The position numbers were made by a program, and so were the translations under genes. Below the pieces are notes generated by a model. It ran no database searches. It had not been told where the DNA came from and worked only from the letters and a program-made list of their open reading frames with translations. A stretch of DNA of 60,040 nucleotides, from the NCBI GenBank assembly GCA_040007395.1, contig JBDTVG010000014.1, forward strand, positions 1 to 60,040, given 5' to 3'. This DNA is from DATGFK01 sp040007395. GTDB lineage: Bacteria > Chloroflexota > Anaerolineae > Aggregatilineales > UBA2796. Shown here in pieces: positions 31,862-40,094 of the stretch. The stretch's first letter is position 1. Every line of letters starts with the position of its first letter.

Positions 31862-32743
31862 TCAGGTGGTCGAAGATCCTTTCTGCAATCGGTATTCCAC
31901 GTAAAAGTACAATGCAGGCAGGATAACCACAAGCAAGGCCATACCGCCCACAAATAACCAAGTAGCAAGTTTGGTTTGGTCGAAGTCATTCCAAGACAAC
32001 ACCACCGCCAACAAAATAAAGATAATCGAGAAAATCTGCGACTGGAGGATAATCCGTGCCGCACTCCAACGCGGATCGACGGCTATCCCCAGACCCACCA
32101 CACCGGGCAACGCAAACATGCCGCCTAACACTCGTGCCGTCAGCGGAGTGAGTGTCCAGCCCCAGATACCAACCATAAAATCGGGTTGAAGAAATAACAC
32201 AATCCCATTCACAATCGTGATGATACCAATTGCGCCCACCAAATAGCGGATTGGTTGGGATAAGATAATATCTTTCTCTTCGGGCGTACCGGGATCGGTT
32301 TGCCGATTGCGGAGCCATGTAGCCACGACTAGAAAGGGTGTGGTGACATAGAGTGCTACCCACGTTACGAACGAAATATGATCGTGTGTAAATTTATCCC
32401 AGTGCAAAAAGGTGGCAATACCCATCGCGGAAGCAAAGGCAGTTACGGGTAAGAAGCCTAATGTGATGTGATGCCAACGGCGTGCAAAAAAGGCTCTGGT
32501 AAAAAAGAATATACCGCCCGCATACGCAGCCGCTAGCATCCGGGCACTCATGGGTGGTTTAATGGGCCATGCAAATAGTTCTTTTGTTTCGGTAGGACGC
32601 AGGTAAAGAATATAGAAAGCTGCGATCAAAAATGGCACAATGATGGCGCACAACCATCGCGTCTCCCGATAAATACGGTCATCACGGGTAGTATCAGAGG
32701 GGCGCGAAAGAACTTCTTGTGTTGTACTTACTGGCACACTCAT
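31862..32743 (-). CDS. Multi-spanning membrane protein of unknown function
   Basis: A 293-residue integral membrane protein with about seven to eight hydrophobic helices after a hydrophilic N-terminus of about 30 residues. No catalytic or transporter motif is recognised. The ATG at 32743 has an AAGGAG ribosome binding site seven bases upstream; an in-frame ATG at 32764 is less well placed. It is divergent from the secreted propeller protein gene across a 163-base A/T-rich region with an inverted repeat (ACTTCCCA/TGGGAAGT at 32816-32859). Confidence 0.8.
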   Translation of the reverse strand: MSVPVSTTQEVLSRPSDTTRDDRIYRETRWLCAIIVPFLIAAFYILYLRPTETKELFAWPIKPPMSARMLAAAYAGGIFFFTRAFFARRWHHITLGFLPVTAFASAMGIATFLHWDKFTHDHISFVTWVALYVTTPFLVVATWLRNRQTDPGTPEEKDIILSQPIRYLVGAIGIITIVNGIVLFLQPDFMVGIWGWTLTPLTARVLGGMFALPGVVGLGIAVDPRWSAARIILQSQIFSIIFILLAVVLSWNDFDQTKLATWLFVGGMALLVVILPALYFYVEYRLQKGSSTT

Positions 32744-32906
32744 TTCATTCTCCTTGCCTGACATTTTTTGACTAAAATATAGCTACTAGTATATGAATAT
32801 AGTTAGAATTTAGATACTTCCCAGTTTAAAACCTGTGATGAGTATAGTTAATGGGAAGTGGTCAACGGATTCTTTGCGCGGAAGTAATACCTAATTAGGG
32901 TAAGCG

Positions 32907-34352
32907 ATGTCTCTGAAAATCTTTAAATTCTTGGTTGCCTGTTTTATTTGCCTGACAGTGTGCTCGACTTTGAACATGACTCGCGCTCAGGAGTCAGGTG
33001 CTATTCGGGGGCCGATCACTGCACTCCGCTTCGATGGCAACCGCTTGCTCATTGGTCAAGGATCGACTCTGGTAGAGGCACAGGTTACGGATAGCGCTGT
33101 ACAAGTATTACGCACAGCGGATCTCCAACGGCACGATCTATGGGCATTTGCCGTAAGTCAGGGAATCACCTTCGCGCTGAGTGAAGATGGCCTCACCACA
33201 TTTAACGCTAAAGGGATCGAGTTAGATTTTGCGCGGGGCGGCGGGCAGCGCCTTGTGGTAAAAGGCTCGCGAGTCTACATTGCGGCCCATGCAGCAGGGG
33301 TGCGGATTCTCAAAGTTGAGGCGACAGGAAAATTAACGTGGTTGGGTAATCTCGCGACTGCTGGCTCGGCGCTGGATATTGTCGCTGAGTCGGAAACAAC
33401 AATCTGGGTTGCCGAATCCGACAAAGGGGTGCGCCTGTACGACACAGCAAACCCACTCCACCCTACCGTTACTACTTGGATCGGCGATCTAGTTCCAGCG
33501 AGAGTGGTACGGCGCAATGGGACGCGCTTGTTTGTTGGGCAGGATAAACGTATCTCGATTCTAGACACCCGGAGTTTGAAAGCGCCTCGGCTGTTAGGGA
33601 CAATCACGGTTACAGAGGGTGCTGTCGCTGATTTACTATTGGCGGGAAACCAGATTTTTGTAGGTCGCGCCGAAGACAGCGCTACAAAAGCGGTGAATAA
33701 AAACCCCGACGTGATCACCTTCGACATTTCTAACCTTAAAACCCCGACTATGGTTGGGACATTCGGCGGAAATGGCGCGGGCGAACAGTTAGCGCTGCAC
33801 GGCAATGACCTATTTATCGGATCGGGTCGGCAAGGCTTGCGGCGTGTGCACTTTGGGGCTAGTGAACCGTCGCTTATGGCGACATGGGAACCATTGGCTG
33901 CTGCGCCATCGTGTGTGCTCTCCGCGCCAACCTTGCCCCAACCCCCGAATCTGGCTGAGGTAGCCGAGGGGCCTATTGAACTCCATTGGGCTTCGATGTG
34001 TCCGGCGAGTTCCTACGAATTGCGGATTAACGGCGTGCTCACTGCTACCCTCACCGAACCAACCTATACACTGAACACCAACTCCAAGCGCATCACATGG
34101 CAAGTAACTGCCCTCGATTCAGGAGAGAAGCGAGTCGCAGGACCAACATGGATCTTCGATGCTGCACTCAAAGGGTGGCTAGCAACTCCTGCTGCGCCAC
34201 CCTCCAAATTAGTGTACGTTGCTCCCATCGTTATGCTAGATTTCCGTTCGCCCGGTACCGTCCTCGCGACTACGTGTGCCGCGCTGGTGATCGGGCTAGT
34301 GATTGTCGTGGTTGGTGCGTGGCTTATCGGCTCACGCAGCGCACAACGCTAA
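32907..34352 (+). CDS. Secreted beta-propeller (LVIVD-like) protein with C-terminal anchor
   Basis: A 481-residue protein with a signal peptide (about 1-27, ending near TRAQE), then about six LVIVD-type repeats (about 35-320, such as VWVAESDKGVRLYDTANPLHP). A fibronectin-like or Ig-like segment (about 340-420) and a C-terminal transmembrane helix (about 448-472) with a basic tail follow. It is predicted to sit on the outer face of the membrane. Propellers of this type mediate protein binding; no enzymatic motif is visible. It is monocistronic and converges on the sugar transporter genes. Confidence 0.75.
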   Translation: MSLKIFKFLVACFICLTVCSTLNMTRAQESGAIRGPITALRFDGNRLLIGQGSTLVEAQVTDSAVQVLRTADLQRHDLWAFAVSQGITFALSEDGLTTFNAKGIELDFARGGGQRLVVKGSRVYIAAHAAGVRILKVEATGKLTWLGNLATAGSALDIVAESETTIWVAESDKGVRLYDTANPLHPTVTTWIGDLVPARVVRRNGTRLFVGQDKRISILDTRSLKAPRLLGTITVTEGAVADLLLAGNQIFVGRAEDSATKAVNKNPDVITFDISNLKTPTMVGTFGGNGAGEQLALHGNDLFIGSGRQGLRRVHFGASEPSLMATWEPLAAAPSCVLSAPTLPQPPNLAEVAEGPIELHWASMCPASSYELRINGVLTATLTEPTYTLNTNSKRITWQVTALDSGEKRVAGPTWIFDAALKGWLATPAAPPSKLVYVAPIVMLDFRSPGTVLATTCAALVIGLVIVVVGAWLIGSRSAQR

Positions 34353-34384
34353 CCTGCAATAACGCGAGATAAAAGCAAAACTGT

Positions 34385-35407
34385 TTATCGGATGCGGCGG
34401 CGGAGGATAGTATGCATACCCACTGAGACGACAATAACCAGGCCATAAATCAACTGAGTCCAAAAACCAGTCAGGCCAATGGCTACCGTACCCGGTTCGA
34501 TACCACCAATAATAAAACAGCCGATAAAAGTTCCTAGAATAGTGCCAGTACCGCCCAAGACCGAGGTTCCACCCAGAAAGACGGAGGAAAGTGTTTGCAG
34601 CAGGTAGCCATCGCCCAGCGACGTGAAAAAGGAGCCGATGTCGTAACTGGTGATGATCCCGGCAAAAGCTGCGGACAGCCCGACCAGACCAAACATCAGG
34701 ATTCGGCGCTGCCCAACGTTAATACCCATTAACCGGGCACTGTTCGGGTTGTCTCCGATTAAATAGACGTGCGCTCCGAACCGATGCCGATTTAACAGTA
34801 CCCAGATAGCAACGGCGATAATGACCATCCAGATAAATTGCGCTGGGATAACTCCGAAAAGTTTTCCGATGAGTAAATTTTGCAAAACCGGATCGGCATC
34901 GGCGATTTTAGTCATTGGTTCGATGGAGGCATTGGTGACGACAAGCACAAAGCCTCGCCAGAAAAACTGCGTGCCAATCGTGGCGATAAGGGAGGGAAGA
35001 CCGATCCTGACGACGATAAATCCATTGATCAGACCAGCCAGCGACCCCGCGAGCAGACAACCGATTAATCCTAGCAGCGGGCTGCCTGAGCGTTGGAAGA
35101 CCAGTGTGAAGGTCATCACGCTAACTGCCATGATCGAACCAAATGAGAGGTCGATTTCCTGTGCGATCACCAACAGGGTGATCGGGAGCGCCATGATGCC
35201 ATAAAACGGTACAGACTCGGCAAGGGCGATATAGATCTCTTTGTGCTGAAAAGTTCTAGGGCTGGCAATTGTCAAGAAAATCCACATTACCAGAAAAATG
35301 CCAACAATACCAATCTGCAAGCTGTTTCGACGCACAAATCCAGCGATCTGTTGTCTTGAGGTCAGAGCAGGTTTCACTGGCATGGGTCGCTCAACCTGTG
35401 TCGTCAT
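34385..35407 (-). CDS. Ribose-type sugar ABC transporter permease
   Basis: A 340-residue membrane permease of the BPD_transp_2/RbsC family with about nine to ten helices. The typical sequences GSIMAVSVMTF, GLINGFIVVRIGLPSLIATIGT and GGTSVLGGTGTILGTFIG are present. It forms the membrane channel with the ATPase encoded 67 bases upstream on the same strand and the binding protein before that. Substrate is probably a monosaccharide but cannot be fixed from sequence. Confidence 0.92.
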   Translation of the reverse strand: MTTQVERPMPVKPALTSRQQIAGFVRRNSLQIGIVGIFLVMWIFLTIASPRTFQHKEIYIALAESVPFYGIMALPITLLVIAQEIDLSFGSIMAVSVMTFTLVFQRSGSPLLGLIGCLLAGSLAGLINGFIVVRIGLPSLIATIGTQFFWRGFVLVVTNASIEPMTKIADADPVLQNLLIGKLFGVIPAQFIWMVIIAVAIWVLLNRHRFGAHVYLIGDNPNSARLMGINVGQRRILMFGLVGLSAAFAGIITSYDIGSFFTSLGDGYLLQTLSSVFLGGTSVLGGTGTILGTFIGCFIIGGIEPGTVAIGLTGFWTQLIYGLVIVVSVGMHTILRRRIR

Positions 35408-35474
35408 TAATAAATTCCTTTTGTATCGCGATCTTTAATCAGTTATGGGATAAGGGCTGCGTATTCACAAAGGT

Positions 35475-36230
35475 TTAGTCGAGGTGTCCGGTTTCTGCCA
35501 CACGGTACATCTTTTCGGTGAGATCGTTCAAGGTAATATCTTTAGTCAGGAATTCTCCGGCTACCGTCCCGCGATCCAATACAACCACACGGTCAGCGAC
35601 GGAGTACACATGAAAGACATTATGGTCAATAAAAACAGCCGCTTTACCCGCTAGTTTGATGCCCTTGACAAAGTCGATCAGCTTGCGCGTTTCTTGCAGC
35701 GATAAACCCATCGTCGGCTCATCCAGAACGATCAGGTCTGCCTTAAAATACAGGGCGCGGACGATAGCCACCCCTTGTTTTTCACCGCCAGAAAAGTTCT
35801 TGATAACCGAGTCGGGGCTGACTGCACCTGAGGTAAAGCCCATCGACTCTAGCATCAAACGATTGGTTTCGTCCTGCATCCTTTTGACATCGAGAAACCC
35901 AAACGAGTTGGTTAGCTCACGTCCCAGAAAAATATTTCGCCAGAGTGTCTGCTGGTCCGCCAAGGCACGTTCCTGATAGACCGTTTCAACGCCCAGTTCC
36001 CGCGCTTTGGGGACAGTCAGATTTTCTACCTTCTTACCGTTAAAATAAATTTCGCCACTGTCCGGCGCGTGATAGCCCGTGATAATCTTGATCAGAGTCG
36101 ATTTGCCCGCGCCGTTATCGCCCAGCAAGCCAATGACTTCATTCTGGTCAACGTGCAGGTTAACGTTTTGGAGTGATTTCACTTCTCCAAAAGATTTAGA
36201 GACATTCTTTAATTCTAGCTTGTAGGTCAT
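35475..36230 (-). CDS. Ribose-type sugar ABC transporter ATPase (single nucleotide-binding domain)
   Basis: A 251-residue ATPase. Walker A GDNGAGKSTLI, signature NFSGGEKQG and Walker B LIVLDEPTMG are present. It is half the length of the usual RbsA/XylG protein, which has two fused domains, so it must dimerise, as in FrcA-type systems. It lies between the binding protein and the permease genes, in the order binding protein, ATPase, permease. Confidence 0.92.
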   Translation of the reverse strand: MTYKLELKNVSKSFGEVKSLQNVNLHVDQNEVIGLLGDNGAGKSTLIKIITGYHAPDSGEIYFNGKKVENLTVPKARELGVETVYQERALADQQTLWRNIFLGRELTNSFGFLDVKRMQDETNRLMLESMGFTSGAVSPDSVIKNFSGGEKQGVAIVRALYFKADLIVLDEPTMGLSLQETRKLIDFVKGIKLAGKAAVFIDHNVFHVYSVADRVVVLDRGTVAGEFLTKDITLNDLTEKMYRVAETGHLD

Positions 36231-36259
36231 TATGAGGTTCCTTAAACCCTATCGAGAGC

Positions 36260-36311
36260 AAGGGAGCAGGCGGTTTCACCTTACAATCCGGTTGAACCCG
36301 CTTGCCCCCTT
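36260..36311 (-). other. Intercistronic hairpin between binding protein and ATPase genes
   Basis: AAGGGAGCAGGCGG (36260-36273) and CCGCTTGCCCCCTT (36298-36311) form an imperfect 14-base-pair stem in the 168-base gap. Such a structure can protect the upstream message and let the binding protein be made in excess over the ATPase and permease. Confidence 0.5.
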
Positions 36312-36398
36312 CTTTTAGCTATAACGCCGTGTTAGTGAGCCACAACACTTTGAACCGAGCATAGTGTACTTAACAAACGCGGCAAAGAGTGTCGTTAG

Positions 36399-37430
36399 TT
36401 AGCGAATCTCAGGCTTTGCCGTGACCAGTGGGGCGACCATGGCAACGTTGTCCTTGGTGATGAACCCAGCACCAGTGTCAACATGCAAGCCAGAGAAGCC
36501 ATACTTCTTGGTCAGGCAGATTTGCAGGACGGGCAGGTAGCCTTGCAACCATTCCTGCTGATCGTTCACGAAGCCAATCCAGCCATCCTGAATACCTTGG
36601 ATGCTAGCTGGCTCGGCATCGAACCCGGCAGCCATGATTTCGCCGGGCTTCTTGCCAGCGGCTTGCAACAGTTTGGGCAGTGCCGCTGTCAGGTCGCCGT
36701 GATCGGTAATAACCGCTTTCACATTGGGATGACCGGACATAAAGCCACTGAAAATCGGAATACCAGCGGTCTGGTCTTTGTTCGTTGCATCGTTGATCTC
36801 AAGATAGTCTACCTTGATCTTGGCAGCTTCCAGAGCATCTACGACACCCTTGGTGCGCTGACCACGACCGGTTTGTGCTGCCAAACCCCATACAAACACT
36901 TCATCACCCTCTTTGAGACCAAATTGACTGAGCGCTTCAGTACCGACAGATTGGCCCTGCGTATACAATGTCGCTCCGGCGTAGCCAAAGCCCATGCCCT
37001 TGTAGGCTGCTTCGGTCTTGTCGAGGCTGGTGTTCTGGCTAGTCACGATGATGCCACTCTTTACCGCATCATCAATGAGGGGTTTGAAGGAGGGGTCGCC
37101 GGGGTGTCCCATCACGGCGATGCCATCAGGATGGGTGGCGACGGCTGCTTTGAAATCGGTGATCATCTTGGAGGGATCCCAATTGGATGCTACATACTGG
37201 GTCGTTGGGCCAAGATCGGCACTGGCTTGGAGCGCACCGTTGTAGACAACGGTTGCAAAACCACTGTCAAGCGCACCGCCAGTCATAAACACGATATTTA
37301 CGCCCTTGCACCATTGGTTGGTCGGCCCCTGTGCAGCAGCGGGTTTCACGAAAGCGCTGTTTGTCAGCCCATAGAACATGGTCACGACGAGCAGCAAAAC
37401 GGTTAAAGGCACACTTCGCTTGTTCAACAT
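36399..37430 (-). CDS. Ribose-type sugar ABC transporter substrate-binding protein
   Basis: A 343-residue exported Peripla_BP_4/RbsB-like protein. It has a signal peptide (about 1-33, ending near AAAQG) and a two-lobed sugar-binding fold with NIVFMTGGALDSGF, AVMGHPGDPSFKPLIDDAVKSGI and GFDAEPASIQGIQDGW. The ATG at 37430 is preferred over a TTG at 37439 because AGGAG lies ten bases upstream. It heads the transporter operon. A lac-like operator candidate lies about 345 bases upstream (37775-37788). Confidence 0.92.
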   Translation of the reverse strand: MLNKRSVPLTVLLLVVTMFYGLTNSAFVKPAAAQGPTNQWCKGVNIVFMTGGALDSGFATVVYNGALQASADLGPTTQYVASNWDPSKMITDFKAAVATHPDGIAVMGHPGDPSFKPLIDDAVKSGIIVTSQNTSLDKTEAAYKGMGFGYAGATLYTQGQSVGTEALSQFGLKEGDEVFVWGLAAQTGRGQRTKGVVDALEAAKIKVDYLEINDATNKDQTAGIPIFSGFMSGHPNVKAVITDHGDLTAALPKLLQAAGKKPGEIMAAGFDAEPASIQGIQDGWIGFVNDQQEWLQGYLPVLQICLTKKYGFSGLHVDTGAGFITKDNVAMVAPLVTAKPEIR

Positions 37431-38260
37431 TTTTATCAAACTCCTGAGTAACTATTTTTAGGTTGGATCTAGAATTCACCGTCAATGAGGGAATCATAAA
37501 TGATGGCTGGTATTTGATAGTTCGCTAGTTCCTCCATGGCAACCTGAAATTTCTCTAACAATAGCGCTTGGGTAGAACAATGATGGTGCTATGGGCTATT
37601 CTTATTCTAAGGGATGAAAACTATGCATTTTCAAAAGTTCTTACACAAACAATTGCCACTATCAATACGATAACACTTTTTCACAAAACTTGAATATGTA
37701 CTGTGGATAGAATCGCAGAATTGATATTTAAGACACCATTTATTTCGTTCTACCTTAACCCATAAAAACCGATTTGTGAGCGTTCACATTTAAAAATTAT
37801 ATCACCTATTTGATGGAATCAATAGGGGGCAAAAATCGGGAAAGTGGCGAACCCCAAGGATAAACAAAATATCGACTATGAACCGCGCACCGACCAATTG
37901 CAATCGATTTTGACTGGGTGTTCTTTACCGCTAACAATGGAGGATTCTTCACCTACTGAATTCTTCGCGAATAATCTGTTGACAATATTTGAGAAATCCT
38001 CTATAGTGGGCAGGTTAAGTTTGTGGATTGGCTACTTAATCAATAAGATGACTAATAGAGTAGCATTAGGGATTCCATCGCAGCGTTATTCAAATACGTA
38101 TGGTTTCCAGATAAAATAGACAATCCCTTTGGCAACTTTTGAGTCAACATTATCTTTAGGTTAAACTTTGTATCAACCTAGATAATGGAGAATCAGTGCG
38201 GCCTCGCTGCATTTGAGCAGCGGACAAGACACAGCAGCTATCTAACAAAGGAGATCTATT
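37431..38260. other. Long A/T-rich intergenic region with a doubtful small ORF
   Basis: This 830-base region between the sugar-binding protein gene and the next gene is strikingly A/T-rich. It holds the LacI-type palindrome at 37775-37788. A GTG-started frame at 37844-38119 (91 residues on the plus strand) has no good ribosome binding site, no recognised motif and unremarkable composition; it is probably not a gene. No tRNA or mobile element is seen. Confidence 0.5.
37775..37788. promoter_or_regulatory. Candidate LacI/GalR-family operator
   Basis: TGTGAGCGTTCACA is a near-perfect palindrome (TGTGA and TCACA arms) with a central CG, differing at one base from the symmetric lac operator. It lies upstream of the sugar ABC operon. 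LacI/GalR regulators bind this class of site, but none is encoded in this window. Confidence 0.5.
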
Positions 38261-38662
38261 ATGCCCAAATTGATGGTCGTCAACAATGACTACGCAACCC
38301 TTGTGTATTATCCTGAAACGCAGATTGTTCACCATACATTCCATAAACCGATGGTGAGTGAAGAATTCCGTGCCGTTCTGAATGCGGGAATAGATCTTCT
38401 TGAGAAACACAAGGCCACGAAATGGCTCTCGGATGATAGGGGCAACGGTGCGCTCTCCGAAGCGGATACCGAGTGGTCCATGACTAATTGGTTTCCTCGT
38501 GCGGTCGAAGCAGGCTGGAAGTTTTGGGCCTTGGTCGTGCCAGCCGATTTCATGGCAAGATTGAATTTGCAAGAATTCGTAGACTCTTACTACGAAAAGG
38601 GACTTAGGATTATGGTGTTTGTTGATCCTGAAGCAGCCTTGACATGGTTAGAAACGCTATAG
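38261..38662 (+). CDS. SpoIIAA/STAS-like small protein
   Basis: A 133-residue soluble protein with a probable SpoIIAA-like (STAS-related) alpha/beta fold: the N-terminal strands MVVNNDYATLVYYPETQIVHHTFHKP, a helix around LLEKHKATKWLSDDRGNG and the WALVVPADFMARL segment. Such proteins are often regulators or substrate-binding modules of unknown role. The ATG has an AAAGGAG ribosome binding site. It is flanked by a long A/T-rich region upstream and a terminator hairpin downstream, so it is monocistronic. Confidence 0.65.
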   Translation: MPKLMVVNNDYATLVYYPETQIVHHTFHKPMVSEEFRAVLNAGIDLLEKHKATKWLSDDRGNGALSEADTEWSMTNWFPRAVEAGWKFWALVVPADFMARLNLQEFVDSYYEKGLRIMVFVDPEAALTWLETL

Positions 38663-38682
38663 TCTATGCTCACAATGCCGAT

Positions 38683-38730
38683 ACTGTCTCACTTTACCCA
38701 GCGTATCCGAAAGAGCTAAGGTGAGGCAGT
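38683..38730 (+). terminator. Terminator-like hairpin
   Basis: ACTGTCTCACTTTA (38683-38696) and TAAGGTGAGGCAGT (38717-38730) pair over 14 positions in the plus-strand RNA, with two G-U pairs and a 20-base loop. On the minus strand these would be A-C mismatches, so it probably serves the upstream plus-strand gene. Confidence 0.6.
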
Positions 38731-38733
38731 ATT

Positions 38734-40083
38734 CTAGCGATCCAGTTGCAGCACATAATACGATCCACGCTTCTGACCCATTTTGACCAGCAAGCCCTTG
38801 CTAACCAGATCCGCGAGATCGCGGCGGATAGTTTCGGGGTGAACTCCAGTGAATAACTCTTGCAAATCTTTGTTGGTGATTCGGCGGTAGCCGCCCTGAG
38901 TCAGATGGTACAGTGCTTGTTCCTGACGTGGATTGAGCGCATAAGGATAGGTATTGGTCAGAACATTATCAACTTTCCAAGTGACTTCACTGGTGTTAAA
39001 CAGTTTGACTCGAAACCCCCCAGACGTCTCAGCGAACTGAGGCGCAGGCAATCGGCGATCCCGCATCAGCGCGATCACTCGATCTACGCCATAGCCAAGC
39101 CGTTCGATAAAGCCCATGTCCGAGAGCACCTGCACAATAATCGAATTGCGCGAGTAGCGTTCCTCGACAATATTGTCCAGCGTAACGGGGCCGGGCAGCC
39201 CGCCGGGGCTGGTCACTTCTAACCGATCACTGAACAGAAACAAACGGATGCCATCGCCCGGAATGCTATAATCGCGGTGCGAGACTGCATTGACGACTAA
39301 TTCGCGAGCGGCTTCCATTGGGTATTCAAGCTGTTCGGCGCGTTCCATGCCGGTGCCAAGCTGCACGCCTCGGCGCAAATTGTCGAGCAGGAAGGTTTCG
39401 GCCTGACGGATTTGATCGGGCAGCGTACCGATAACGTCCTGTCGGGTAAAAGTATCGCCCATTTCAGTGCCGCCGAAGCGTGTGGCGGTAATAAAGGCGC
39501 TGCGGAGAAAGCGTTGTGGATTTTTGCCGAACAACAGCAGTCCGGCGTTGGTTGGAAGCCAGTGCTTGCCGCGTTGCACAACGCAGCCGCGCTGCGCGAG
39601 GATAGCCTCCGCAGAATGCCCGATCCCGATCAAGCGTGTTGCATAAGCCTCAACGGCACGCCAGTCCAGATCGTCCAGAGTCGCGCTGCTGGTAACTTCT
39701 TCCTCGTAGCTCAATTCACCACGTTCGATCAGCAGACGACGCAGTTCGCGGGGGGACAGCCGACGATTTACGCTGCCGTCGCGAGCTAGATAGCGTCCAT
39801 CCAGCGAAAAAACATGCGGCAAACCGCGTGGCACAGTCACCGCCAACGCCGTCTGATCTATTGTGGTTGGCAGTGGCAAGATCAGCGTAGGATCGGCAAG
39901 CAAAGCCGCCTTCCGCACTTGATCGATGGCATCTTCAACGGTGTAGTTACCAAGTTTCAGCAGCAGTGTACCGCCCCGGCTATTTGCCATAGCGATCAGT
40001 GTCTCTGCCAGATCGTTCACGCCTGCTCCCGCTGGCAATGAATAGGCTGTACTTTCCTCGAAGGGCTTCGTAAAGTCATCCAT
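38734..40083 (-). CDS. AlbA_2/HATPase_c_4 regulator with C-terminal HTH
   Basis: A 449-residue protein of the Schlafen-like AlbA_2 group. The N-terminal AlbA_2 domain (about 1-115) is followed by a GHKL-type HATPase_c_4 domain (about 240-360, with LVVNAVSHRDYS and the SPGGLPGPV loop). The C-terminus (about 385-449) is a DeoR-like helix-turn-helix (KDLQELFTGVHPETIRRDL). It is usually annotated as a putative transcriptional regulator or RecG-like protein, and its trigger is unknown. It follows lon by 11 bases, which places it in the folC-lon operon. Confidence 0.82.
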   Translation of the reverse strand: MDDFTKPFEESTAYSLPAGAGVNDLAETLIAMANSRGGTLLLKLGNYTVEDAIDQVRKAALLADPTLILPLPTTIDQTALAVTVPRGLPHVFSLDGRYLARDGSVNRRLSPRELRRLLIERGELSYEEEVTSSATLDDLDWRAVEAYATRLIGIGHSAEAILAQRGCVVQRGKHWLPTNAGLLLFGKNPQRFLRSAFITATRFGGTEMGDTFTRQDVIGTLPDQIRQAETFLLDNLRRGVQLGTGMERAEQLEYPMEAARELVVNAVSHRDYSIPGDGIRLFLFSDRLEVTSPGGLPGPVTLDNIVEERYSRNSIIVQVLSDMGFIERLGYGVDRVIALMRDRRLPAPQFAETSGGFRVKLFNTSEVTWKVDNVLTNTYPYALNPRQEQALYHLTQGGYRRITNKDLQELFTGVHPETIRRDLADLVSKGLLVKMGQKRGSYYVLQLDR

Positions 40084-40094
40084 GCTGGCTACTC

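Noticed and set aside
36483..37406. Plus-strand frame of 307 codons
   Set aside because: It lies antisense to the well-supported sugar-binding protein, and has no recognisable domains.
37844..38119. GTG-started 91-codon frame in the A/T-rich gap
   Set aside because: No ribosome binding site, no motif and no neighbouring operon; kept only as a doubtful ORF in the intergenic entry.
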